DNA of 64,000 nt from Bacteroidota bacterium (lineage in GTDB: Bacteria; Bacteroidota; Ignavibacteria; Kryptoniales; JAKASW01): positions 28,130-92,129 of the forward strand of contig JAJZNW010000110.1 of NCBI GenBank assembly GCA_021811615.1, written 5' to 3'. Below the pieces are notes generated by a model that worked only from the letters and a program-made list of their open reading frames with translations, made no database searches and had not been told where the DNA came from. Made by a program: the position numbers and the translations under genes. Numbering within the stretch: the stretch's first letter is position 1; each line of letters starts with the position of its first letter. Shown piece after piece: positions 53,607 through 61,840 of the stretch.

Positions 53607-54983
53607 CTACTCATAGATGAATCCCCTGTTTATGTAGTAGGTCACTCCGACGTTGAGAGAGTTGTCTATAGTCTCTCCACGCACTGGAGCCATGTAGTTC
53701 TCGTTGTCAAAGTAGTCCCAGGAATAGGAAGCGGATAACGAGATGTGGTCTTCGACGAAATAGTTGATGGACGCACCTAGATTATCCGACAGACTTCTCG
53801 CTTTGTCAGCCATATTGATGAACAGTAAGCCAAAATCATCGTATGCGGCGAGCACGATCCGGTCGGTCAGCTCATAATCGTAGGCCACATTTGCGCTGCC
53901 AGTATACTGCTGTCTCATCTGGGAATCCTTCACGATGTTCGGCCCCCCGGAGAGGCTTATGCCAAAAGCGAGCTGCGAATTGAGGTTCAACTGATGGCTG
54001 TACTGCGCGTAGGCATTTCCCATCGTGTAAAGTGCTTCGGCCATGTTCCAGACGCCTGGAGAGATCGTTTGAAACTGGTTACTGTAGTCAACCTGCAGCT
54101 GCACACCGGCGACGGCGCCCTCTCTTCTCATGAACCTCAGTTCGTTAGGGACTTCTCTCAGATATGAATCCGAATATTGATTCAGGCCGGCCAGCGATAC
54201 CCCGTCCCTTGCGAGAGCATTCTGTACATTCTGCCAGAAGTATTTGTCCGGTCGAACATAAACATCGCCGTAATATCCTTCCCTGTAAAACTGTTGTGCC
54301 AGATCCTCGATGGTACTTTCGCTTAAATCCCCCTTCAGCAGATTGAGCTGCTTCAGCCTTTGCTGAAAACGTACTGCGGATACAACAGCGGTAACGTTCC
54401 TCATCTTGCCGACTCCGATCCCAAGCCCGAAGTTGTAATTTTGAAACTTCGCTCCGGAATATGATGCGGTTGGATAATTTGCTGAGCCATTGCCATAGTT
54501 AGCAGACATATTGAAGATAGAATACGTGTTGACCGACCAAAACATGTTTCCGGATCCGTCATAGTCGCGGTACGTCCCATTCAAAGTAAAGGACAGTGAA
54601 TTAATGGATTGGGAAAGATTCCCCGGAGCGCCGAAGTTGCCGTCGTCGATTTGCTTGTACTGCTGGTTCGTGTTGCCGCTGGCGATGACATTCAGGCTCA
54701 AATATCGGTTGTCAGATTCCTCCAGCAGGAGATATTGCGGCGACAAGTCGGCCTCCAGGACTGAAGTAAACTCGCTCGCGTTCGGTCCGTTACCCGGAAG
54801 AACTGCATCGTTTTCCGAATTATAGTTCAGGTGAGTATTCAGCCACAACGAGCTCAGTTCAGTCTTCGGTATTTTGAACCTTGAAAAAACTTCAGGATTT
54901 GTGTTGCCGAGGCCGTACGATTGTGAATATGCCACCTGATAAGTGCTCGTAAAAAGGATCGCTAATGCAACAATGCGTTTCAT
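53607..54983 (-). CDS. Outer-membrane beta-barrel protein of unknown role
   Basis: This 458-residue protein has an N-terminal signal peptide (RIVALAILFTSTYQVAYSQS). The body has many short amphipathic strands with aromatic and polar alternation (YLSLNVIASGNTNQQ, ISLSASYSWDYFDNE) and a C-terminal strand NVGVTYYINRGFIYE, typical of an outer-membrane barrel. I find no plug or TonB box and no assignable family. Two tandem ATATGGGGAG repeats lie upstream, between it and the archaemetzincin gene, and may control it. Confidence 0.75.
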   Translation of the reverse strand: MKRIVALAILFTSTYQVAYSQSYGLGNTNPEVFSRFKIPKTELSSLWLNTHLNYNSENDAVLPGNGPNASEFTSVLEADLSPQYLLLEESDNRYLSLNVIASGNTNQQYKQIDDGNFGAPGNLSQSINSLSFTLNGTYRDYDGSGNMFWSVNTYSIFNMSANYGNGSANYPTASYSGAKFQNYNFGLGIGVGKMRNVTAVVSAVRFQQRLKQLNLLKGDLSESTIEDLAQQFYREGYYGDVYVRPDKYFWQNVQNALARDGVSLAGLNQYSDSYLREVPNELRFMRREGAVAGVQLQVDYSNQFQTISPGVWNMAEALYTMGNAYAQYSHQLNLNSQLAFGISLSGGPNIVKDSQMRQQYTGSANVAYDYELTDRIVLAAYDDFGLLFINMADKARSLSDNLGASINYFVEDHISLSASYSWDYFDNENYMAPVRGETIDNSLNVGVTYYINRGFIYE

Positions 54984-55096
54984 TGCTTCTCTCCCATTTG
55001 ATTTGAATTGTCAGACCAGCTGCGTGGTACAAAGGTCTCCCCGTCCAAGGTTACCGCCTCGCCAGGATGCGTTGACGACGATTTTCATCCTCCCAC

Positions 55097-55128
55097 ATAT
55101 GGGGAGTCTTCCGTAGCAATATGGGGAG
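55097..55128. repeat. Tandem ATATGGGGAG sites, 22 bases apart
   Basis: Identical 10-base copies at 55097-55106 and 55119-55128 have a centre-to-centre distance of 22 bases, two helical turns. The first copy is the right part of an imperfect palindrome (CTCCC-N7-GGGAG, 55090-55106). They sit about 115-145 bases upstream of the outer-membrane protein gene, an appropriate place for an activator-binding site. Confidence 0.5.
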
Positions 55129-55161
55129 ATTATAGGTTAGCGCCCGCTCCCAGTCAAGACA

Positions 55162-55713
55162 TCAGTTGTCGCCCAGCTTCGAGAGCAATTGCCCCGAGCA
55201 AGTCGAACAGAACCTGTCAGTTTTGACGTCGATTTCCTCGGCCCCCGTAGAAGAGTGCATTACACACAAGTAGTTGTTGCAATGCAGAAGACCGAACGCA
55301 TGTCCCAGCTCGTGTATCGATTCCTTAACGAGACGAAGATTCAGCAGGTTTGGATCCGGTGCGAGGCCGTATAATTCCTCACGAAGCCGGTGGGAGGAGA
55401 CTACCGCCACCTTTCCGTCAAGCTGTGCTTCCCCGAAGACATAAGTGAGAACCGGAACGAAGAGATCGCCTGAAGTTACGCCAAGGATCCTCCCGTCGAA
55501 ATCTTCAAACTTCTCGAGCAGTGACGTGATCAGGGCCGTAGAAGAATATTGGTTCCTGGACAAGTTGAATGCAAACGAACCGTCAAGCTGGACGGCCCGG
55601 GTGACCTCTATACGGCACCGGAAAGCTGAGGTAAGCGGCTTCACTAGCGGTTGAAGGAGCGTGCGGTCGACGGGGCTGATCGCGACGATAAGAATCGAAG
55701 AGGCGTTCGCCAT
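55162..55713 (-). CDS. amzA: Archaemetzincin-like zinc protease
   Basis: This is a 183-residue M54-family metallopeptidase. The active-site motif HELGHAFGLLHC (H134, E135, H138, H144) is followed by C145, C150, C169 and C172, the second zinc site of archaemetzincins; M152 and the FCSTC segment fit the family. No signal peptide is seen, so it is probably cytoplasmic. Its ATG is 17 bases after the sigma-54 regulator stop, so it is probably the third gene of the two-component operon. Its substrate is unknown. Confidence 0.9.
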   Translation of the reverse strand: MANASSILIVAISPVDRTLLQPLVKPLTSAFRCRIEVTRAVQLDGSFAFNLSRNQYSSTALITSLLEKFEDFDGRILGVTSGDLFVPVLTYVFGEAQLDGKVAVVSSHRLREELYGLAPDPNLLNLRLVKESIHELGHAFGLLHCNNYLCVMHSSTGAEEIDVKTDRFCSTCSGQLLSKLGDN

Positions 55714-55730
55714 CGGGCTGCCGATTCCGG

Positions 55731-57107
55731 TTAAGCCTGAGGTTTTTTCAGCCCGTATTTCGAAATCTTGCTGTAGAGAGTTACCCGATCGATTCCAAGC
55801 GCCTCCGCGCTGTGGGTGATGTTCCAGCTGTGCTTTGCCAGGACCTTCGCGATGTGGGTCTTCTCCATGCTCGTGATAAGGTCGTCCTGCTGCTCTTCAG
55901 CCTCATGAAGTTGTGAAAGCTGGAAAGGAAGATCGCCGGTCTTTATGGCGGGCGGCTTGGCGAGCACCATGGCACGCTCGATGACGTTCTCCAGTTCGCG
56001 GATATTGCCAGGCCACCTGTTACGGATTAAAAGGTCCATCGCCTCCGGATCGATTCCGACCGTCTGTTTGTTCATGAGAGTCGCATATTTTTGTACAAAA
56101 TGATCGACGAGTGGCGGGATATCCACACGTCTTTCTCTCAGCGGGGGGATGAAGATCGTAAAGACGTTCAGCCTGTAATACAGGTCCTCACGAAAACTTC
56201 CATCCCCTATCGCAGCTTCCAGGTCGCGGTTCGTGGCGCAGATCACCCGGAAATCGCTGGAGATCATTTCATTGCCGCCCACTCTCGTGAACTGTTTTGT
56301 CTCGAGCACACGAAGGAGCTGCACCTGCATCTTCTGGCTGATTGTGCCGATCTCATCGAGGAAGATCGTTCCCCCGTCGGCCATCTCGAACTTACCTTTC
56401 CGCCTGAACTGCGCGCCGGTGAAGGCCCCCTTTTCATGGCCGAAGAGCTCGCTTTCAAGAAGAGTCTCAGGAACTGCTCCGCAGTTTACAGTTATAATAG
56501 GGAAGTATTTTCTAGCGGAGTTGGCGTGAATCGTCCTGGCGACGAGCTCCTTTCCGGTCCCGCTTTCGCCCCGTATCATAACGGTCGTGTCGGTTTTCGC
56601 GACTGTCTTCGCGAGGTCGATAACCTTCTTCATTTGCGAACTCTCGCCGACTATCTCCTCGACCCCGGAGAGTTCCGACATCTGCTGGCGGAGGCGCCAG
56701 TTCTCATCTGTAAGCTTCTTCGTTCTTAGGGCGTTCTGGACGAGATGCGAGAGATGCTCCGGGTCGACAGGCTTCGTGACGTAGTCAAATGCCCCCTCCT
56801 TCAACGCTTGCACGGCGCTGTCGACGGCTGCGAATGCCGTAATCATAATCACGCAGGCGCCCTTGTCGATTTCCCCGATTCTTTTCTGAAGCTCCAGACC
56901 GTCCATGCCGGGCATCTTGATATCGAGCAGTATGACGTCCCACGGTCCGTCGTTCATGAGCGTTAACGCCTTAGCGGCATTTTCGGCGGAACCGACCTTA
57001 AAGCCGTCCTCTCTGAACCACTTGCTCAGCGAATCGCGGACCGAAAGCTCGTCATCGACGATCAGTATGCTCGATTGAGAGTTCTTCTCACTGTTTGCCA
57101 TATTCAT
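55731..57107 (-). CDS. NtrC-family sigma-54-dependent response regulator
   Basis: This is a 458-residue regulator. A receiver domain has phosphoacceptor D62, T90 and K112 in VTKPVDP. The AAA+ domain has Walker A GESGTGKE (180-187), the sigma-54-contacting GAFTGA (227-232) and Walker B GGTIFLDEIG (245-254). The C-terminal helix-turn-helix (THIAKVLAKHSWNITHSAEA) is of the Fis type. Every key motif is intact, so it should activate sigma-54 promoters. It follows the sensor kinase by 3 bases. Targets are probably the adjacent redox genes. Confidence 0.96.
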   Translation of the reverse strand: MNMANSEKNSQSSILIVDDELSVRDSLSKWFREDGFKVGSAENAAKALTLMNDGPWDVILLDIKMPGMDGLELQKRIGEIDKGACVIMITAFAAVDSAVQALKEGAFDYVTKPVDPEHLSHLVQNALRTKKLTDENWRLRQQMSELSGVEEIVGESSQMKKVIDLAKTVAKTDTTVMIRGESGTGKELVARTIHANSARKYFPIITVNCGAVPETLLESELFGHEKGAFTGAQFRRKGKFEMADGGTIFLDEIGTISQKMQVQLLRVLETKQFTRVGGNEMISSDFRVICATNRDLEAAIGDGSFREDLYYRLNVFTIFIPPLRERRVDIPPLVDHFVQKYATLMNKQTVGIDPEAMDLLIRNRWPGNIRELENVIERAMVLAKPPAIKTGDLPFQLSQLHEAEEQQDDLITSMEKTHIAKVLAKHSWNITHSAEALGIDRVTLYSKISKYGLKKPQA

Positions 57108-57110
57108 TTC

Positions 57111-58739
57111 TCAATTCTTCTTTACATTTGCCAATATCGATCCACCGGCTTTTTCCGGATTCACCGGCAGCACAATGGTAACCGTTGTCCCGATGCCCTG
57201 TGTGGAATCGACTTCAATTCTCCCGTTATGCCGTTCGACAATTCCATGTACCACGGCCAGGCCGAGCCCCGTCCCTTTCCCGTCCTTCTTCGTCGTGAAG
57301 AACGGTTCAAATATGTGCTCGAGGTCATCTTTGTTTATGCCGATGCCGTTGTCGATCACTTTTATCTCGATCTCGTCTTGGGTTGCGATTTTTTTCATCG
57401 TAATTTTCAGCGTACCACCTTCCGGCATCGCTTCTATGGCATTTATTTCGAGAGCTATCAGGGCCTGCTCGAGTTGCTGAGGGTCGCAAATCGTTTCCAC
57501 AGGCGTATCCGGAACGTCGACCTCTGCCCTGACGTTGTTCATGGCCAGATGATGCGCGATCAGCTTAAGGCTTTGATTTATGACCGGGGCTAAGTTCTGG
57601 AGCTGAAACTCACCTATCTTCTGCCTGGAAAACAGGAGGAGATTATTGACGATGTTGCCGCATCTCGTGCTCTCGTCGGCAATCATCGTCAGTTCGTCGC
57701 CGATCCCTTTCAGGCTGTCCTCCGTCAGATCTCCTTTAGCAAGTTGTTTCTTCAGCAACTTTGCGTAAGCGAGGATACCGGCAAGAGGATTATTCAACTC
57801 GTGGGCGACGCTGGCAGCGAGTTTTCCAAGAGAGGCCATCTTCTCCATCTGTACCATGTTCGAGAGAGCCCTGCGGAGCTCATCGGTCTTTTGTTCCACA
57901 CGCTCCTCGAGGGTCTGAGTCCATTCGGTAAGCTCATCGCGTGCCCTGCCGAGTTCTTCTGTCATCTTGTTGAACGAATCGGCGAGATCGCCGATCTCAT
58001 CGGACGAATGCACTCTGATCCTGTGGTCCAGGTTCCCCTTTGTAATCTCACGAGTCCCTTCGGTCAGCCTCCTAACCGGGATATTGACCATCGTCCAGAT
58101 GAAGATCCCTGCGAATATCGTGACACTCAACACCATAAGCGCCCCGCCGAAATACGAATACTGTCTAAGCTGTACAAGACTTGCATCCATCGCTTTGAGC
58201 GGCAGCATGACGTCGAGGACGCCGAGCACCGTCTGGTTGGCCGGATGTTCATGGCACGGCGCCTTATAGCAGCTCGGTTCGTTTTTGATGGGAGTGATTA
58301 CCCCTAACACGCGGTAGCCCTTCGGCGAATAGAAAATCCTCGTCAGTGCCGAATTGCCGTTTGTCGGCAGCGCCTTCCCCGGCTTATGGCACACGTTGCA
58401 TGCTTCGGCGTTCATGTTGACATACTTGCCGACTTCGCTGGCGACGGTGGAATAAGTTATCTCGCCTCTTTTGTTGTAGATGCGGATAGCCTGTATCCCG
58501 GGCTCGGATCCGAGAGTGTTGATCGTCCGGTAGATGTCTTCCCGCCGGTTTTCCAGCATGCTGTAGTGTGTCGATCTTTTGATCAGATCGCTCGTGCGGA
58601 GAGCCCAGTCGGTTGTAATGCTCAGATACTTCTCGGTATGCCAGTTCAACATGACTGCCGTGAAGATCGCCGTGGCGATGATCATGACGAGAAGCACGAT
58701 CACGAATAATCGGAATGCCAGATATCTGGTTATGCGCAT
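57111..58739 (-). CDS. Membrane sensor kinase with CxxCH and CxxxxCH motifs
   Basis: This 542-residue sensor has two membrane helices (about 10-31 and 196-218) around a periplasmic domain that holds C114xxCH (C114, C117, H118) and C157xxxxCH (C157, C162, H163). The first is a standard c-type haem attachment site; the second has one of the known longer spacings. A HAMP domain (220-275), a HisKA box with H313 (VAHELNNPLAG) and an HATPase with N433, DNGIGI and GTGLGL follow. The likely signal is redox state, oxygen or small gases. It is paired with the downstream sigma-54 regulator. Ordinary metal or disulfide binding by the cysteines cannot be excluded. Confidence 0.93.
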   Translation of the reverse strand: MRITRYLAFRLFVIVLLVMIIATAIFTAVMLNWHTEKYLSITTDWALRTSDLIKRSTHYSMLENRREDIYRTINTLGSEPGIQAIRIYNKRGEITYSTVASEVGKYVNMNAEACNVCHKPGKALPTNGNSALTRIFYSPKGYRVLGVITPIKNEPSCYKAPCHEHPANQTVLGVLDVMLPLKAMDASLVQLRQYSYFGGALMVLSVTIFAGIFIWTMVNIPVRRLTEGTREITKGNLDHRIRVHSSDEIGDLADSFNKMTEELGRARDELTEWTQTLEERVEQKTDELRRALSNMVQMEKMASLGKLAASVAHELNNPLAGILAYAKLLKKQLAKGDLTEDSLKGIGDELTMIADESTRCGNIVNNLLLFSRQKIGEFQLQNLAPVINQSLKLIAHHLAMNNVRAEVDVPDTPVETICDPQQLEQALIALEINAIEAMPEGGTLKITMKKIATQDEIEIKVIDNGIGINKDDLEHIFEPFFTTKKDGKGTGLGLAVVHGIVERHNGRIEVDSTQGIGTTVTIVLPVNPEKAGGSILANVKKN

Positions 58740-58816
58740 AAATTTGCCGATGCCCTCAACTCAGGTCAAAAACGTCAATTCTTATGCCGCGACCTGCGAG
58801 GGGACGGGATCTCAAT

Positions 58817-58832
58817 TGCCCGAAAACGGCCA
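58817..58832 (-). promoter_or_regulatory. Candidate sigma-54 promoter of the two-component operon
   Basis: TGGCCGTTTTCGGGCA on the minus strand has the invariant GG and GC exactly ten bases apart and a TGGC opening, but the rest of the -24/-12 consensus is poor. It lies about 78 bases upstream of the sensor kinase start. Confidence 0.3.
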
Positions 58833-58920
58833 GAAACGAGGGATTTTAGGGGGAAAGTGACGGACTCAATAACGGCACGGCGAGCATTTCAAGGCCAACG
58901 TGGCATAATTCCGCGTCGCT

Positions 58921-59736
58921 CTACCTCGTGCCTGAGAAGAGAGTCTCCAGGAAAGAAACATATCTTGAAGTGCCGAGGAGGTCCTTCAAATTGCGAGGAC
59001 GGATACCGCCGTCCATCAATGTCACGCCGAGAGAAGCCGGCAGGGCATCGAATTCCATGATGAGATTCTGTTTCAACCCCGTGAACTGTTCCCTGGAAAT
59101 CGACTCCATAGCTGATGCATCGAAGCATGCCGCTTGACTTTTATCCGAACAGGATAGCTCAGCGAACCAGCCGGCGCCATAAGGATCCCGCCTGACAATC
59201 GCAATAGATTCCATGACCTCCGGGTTCACACACTTAACCTTTCCATCCAGAGGCGATTGCACGGCGATGGTGCCTTCTTCGCATGTCATCCATGCGCAAG
59301 GATTGTCTTTGAAGGTCGAGGTTCCGGGCTTGGGCAGCACAATGCTGCCCACTCCCTCGAGAAGCCCGGCAACGAAATGATCTATTCCGACCTGAAAGGT
59401 ATTTGGAACCGTCTCCTTCAACCATACATGGCCTCGCGTATACATCCTGTCGGAGGGAGGCTTCATCGACAAAGGGCCGGCGAAAATACCCCTGATGACA
59501 TCGAGCATGGAGTCTTGTCTGGTTCGGGCTTTGGAACCGGCGGCCCCCTGGGCAGGCTTCCCTGCCCGGGTTGCAGAGGCGGGGATCGACTTCTGGCGCA
59601 TGACCTGATCGAATGGGCATTCGTCGCATTCAAAATTCCGGTCGCACAGTTTATACGAAACAAGGCCGGCATCGACCCAGATGCAATTAAGCTCGCCTTC
59701 CGGTATCACTTTGCTTATCGTTTTCTTTTCTTCCAT
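58921..59736 (-). CDS. GcvH-like protein with N-terminal cysteine motif, no lipoyl lysine
   Basis: This 271-residue soluble protein starts at ATG 59736. The N-terminus has cysteines C18, C31, C37 and C40 in CIWVDAGLVSYKLCD and ECDECP, a pattern I know from redox-linked proteins. Residues 98-195 follow the glycine-cleavage H-protein fold (GHVWLKETV, FQVGIDHFVAGLLEG, SIVLPKPG, VQSPLDGKV, DPYGAGWFAEL). The position of the lipoyl-lysine is Glu (E154). The C-terminus has GVTLMDGG (237-244). It lies 25 bases after the HybB-like gene, in its operon. An unlipoylated scaffold or sensor role is inference. Confidence 0.8.
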   Translation of the reverse strand: MEEKKTISKVIPEGELNCIWVDAGLVSYKLCDRNFECDECPFDQVMRQKSIPASATRAGKPAQGAAGSKARTRQDSMLDVIRGIFAGPLSMKPPSDRMYTRGHVWLKETVPNTFQVGIDHFVAGLLEGVGSIVLPKPGTSTFKDNPCAWMTCEEGTIAVQSPLDGKVKCVNPEVMESIAIVRRDPYGAGWFAELSCSDKSQAACFDASAMESISREQFTGLKQNLIMEFDALPASLGVTLMDGGIRPRNLKDLLGTSRYVSFLETLFSGTR

Positions 59737-59761
59737 GTCACACCCGCCTCTGCTGAGTTGA

Positions 59762-61003
59762 CTACTTTGCCTCCATCCCGAAGGATGGCTCGCCTTTAAG
59801 CTGGGCATCGTCCTCGATCACTACCACTTCATAGCTCTCCGCCTTCACGGGCTCTGCCGCCGTCGCAGCCTCCGGAAACACGGCAAGGTTTTTCGCTGCC
59901 CAGGCGAAAGCGCCGAAGCCGAGCGCTACTATCATAAGCGTCACTGAGACTTCCATCCAGCTCGGGAAGTAGGCAACGCCGTAATGCCTTTCGAGCGAGG
60001 TCACGCTGACGTTCATCCTGTTAAGGACAAACCCCATCACTGCAAAGAGAGCACTATAGTACAGACCGCGTTTGTTGTTTCTGATCCTGGGGATCACAAG
60101 CATCGTAATCGGAATAACGACTCCGATCATGATCTCCGCCCAGAAGAGAATCCCCTCCGTATTGAATGTAAAGAGATACGAGAAGAGGTGATAATTTAAC
60201 ATATCTTCGATCCTGAGGACGAGGTAAACGGCGAGGGCCACGGCAGTGACCTTGCCCAGTTTCGACAAAATCGGCATTTCGATTTCCCTGTGGAATGCGC
60301 GCGAGCTGAGAAACGATTCCATTATTACCATGGCCGGTCCTACGGCCACCGCCGAGATGAAGAAAAGGAACGGTAGGTTTCCCGTGTACCATAAAGGGTA
60401 GACCTTTTCCGGCATGACCAGATACAGCGACCCGAGGGACGACTGGTGAAGAGAGGAGAGCATGACGCCGAGGATCACGAGCGGAACGATCATCTTATGC
60501 ACCACTTCGGCGGCCTTATGAAGATGGAAACGTTCAAAGACCATGGGGCTGAATTCAAACGCGAGGACCGTCGTGTAAAGCATGACACACCATGCGAGCT
60601 CGAACATGGGGGAGTGCGGATTCCACATGACGAGAGGGTGCCATATATTCCACGGCCTTCCAAGGTCGAACATGAGAGCGAACACAACGAGCACGTAACC
60701 GAGGAACGCGGTCAGCACGGCCGGCCTGGCGATCGGTTTGTAATAATCAAGATGGAAGACGTAAACGGCGCCGGCAACGACGAATCCTCCCGCGGCCAGG
60801 CCGACACCGCAAAGGACGTCGAATCCGATCCATATTCCCCAGGGGAACTTGTCGCTCAGGTTAGTCGCAGCACCGAGGCCATAGACGAAGCGGACGTAAG
60901 TGGAATACAGCCCGGCAACGACGAGCACAAGGAACACAGATTTCCAGAAGGTCATGTGCCTGAACCAAAAGGCTATTTTCGATAGGACTCCGTTATTTCG
61001 CAT
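59762..61003 (-). CDS. NrfD/HybB-type membrane subunit
   Basis: This is a 413-residue integral membrane protein with about ten helices. Its sequence (GVVIPITMLVIPRIRNNKRG, FDLGRPWNIWHPLVMWNPHS, LWYTGNLPFLFFISAVAVGP) is like the HybB/NrfD family that exchanges electrons with menaquinone. A short cytoplasmic-type acidic tail follows the last helix. Its start overlaps the ferredoxin gene by 11 bases, so translation is coupled. The catalytic partner that gives or takes electrons is not in the window. Confidence 0.93.
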   Translation of the reverse strand: MRNNGVLSKIAFWFRHMTFWKSVFLVLVVAGLYSTYVRFVYGLGAATNLSDKFPWGIWIGFDVLCGVGLAAGGFVVAGAVYVFHLDYYKPIARPAVLTAFLGYVLVVFALMFDLGRPWNIWHPLVMWNPHSPMFELAWCVMLYTTVLAFEFSPMVFERFHLHKAAEVVHKMIVPLVILGVMLSSLHQSSLGSLYLVMPEKVYPLWYTGNLPFLFFISAVAVGPAMVIMESFLSSRAFHREIEMPILSKLGKVTAVALAVYLVLRIEDMLNYHLFSYLFTFNTEGILFWAEIMIGVVIPITMLVIPRIRNNKRGLYYSALFAVMGFVLNRMNVSVTSLERHYGVAYFPSWMEVSVTLMIVALGFGAFAWAAKNLAVFPEAATAAEPVKAESYEVVVIEDDAQLKGEPSFGMEAK

Positions 61004-61799
61004 CTTTTCCTCCGCTCGTCTGCTCTTTGATTTCCAATTCGTCGGGTTCCGTTCTCCCGCGCTTCAATTCGTCTTCGTATTCCGCGACTTTTTTCTTCCG
61101 ATTCGTAAGCCACCAGAAGCCCGCCATCAGAGTACTCCCCCAGACGAAATAGTCAGGGATCTTCTCCATGATGTCCCAGGTATACTTGGGCAGAGCCCTC
61201 TTCGGAAGATTCGTGGGGAAGCCGAGTTTTCCGAAGTCCTCGCCGGCAAGATAGATAGTGGAAGTGCCGCCGACTTCGGTAGTGCCGAATATATGCTGGA
61301 CATAAGTCCCGGGGTTGTTCTTTATTCGTTTCTTCGCTTCTTCGATCAAGTCGTCGCGGTATCCGAATACTCTGGCCTGTGCCGGACACGCCTCAACGCA
61401 GGCGGGCTGTTTCCCCTCCAGCTGGCGAGGATAGCACATATCACATTTTGTGACCTTAGGAGCAGGCTTGTTCCATTGATACTTCGGTATCTGGAACGGG
61501 CATGCCTGCACACAGTAGCGGCATCCCATGCATTTGTCTACATCATAAACCACAGGTCCTGAAGCTGTCTTATGAATCGCTCCAACCGGGCAGACCGATG
61601 CACATGTCGGTTCCTCGCAGTGCATGCAGAGCCTCGCGACGTAAGTTTGTCCGTATTGCTGAACGACGGTGTTCTTTTCACACGATAGCTCGTGCACATC
61701 CGTATGAGGGAATCCCCATCGGTCGGCGCACGCGTCCTCACACGCCATGCAACCTATACATTGAGTCGTGTCTACTAAAATTCCTACCTGCTTTTTCAT
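60993..61799 (-). CDS. Four-cluster ferredoxin subunit, HybA/DmsB-like
   Basis: This 268-residue protein has sixteen cluster cysteines: C14, C17, C20, C24; C58, C61, C66, C70; C90, C93, C96, C100; C119, C122, C134, C138. They are in the arrangement of HybA, DmsB and NrfC-type subunits. A single C-terminal helix (PDYFVWGSTLMAGFWWL, 215-232) would anchor it to the membrane. No Tat or Sec leader is seen, so its orientation is unclear. AAAGGA precedes the ATG at 61799. It passes electrons to the HybB-like subunit. Confidence 0.93.
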   Translation of the reverse strand: MKKQVGILVDTTQCIGCMACEDACADRWGFPHTDVHELSCEKNTVVQQYGQTYVARLCMHCEEPTCASVCPVGAIHKTASGPVVYDVDKCMGCRYCVQACPFQIPKYQWNKPAPKVTKCDMCYPRQLEGKQPACVEACPAQARVFGYRDDLIEEAKKRIKNNPGTYVQHIFGTTEVGGTSTIYLAGEDFGKLGFPTNLPKRALPKYTWDIMEKIPDYFVWGSTLMAGFWWLTNRKKKVAEYEDELKRGRTEPDELEIKEQTSGGKDAK

Positions 61800-61840
61800 T
61801 TCGATTGTCCTTTTCCAGTTAACGACCAATAATTAGGTGA

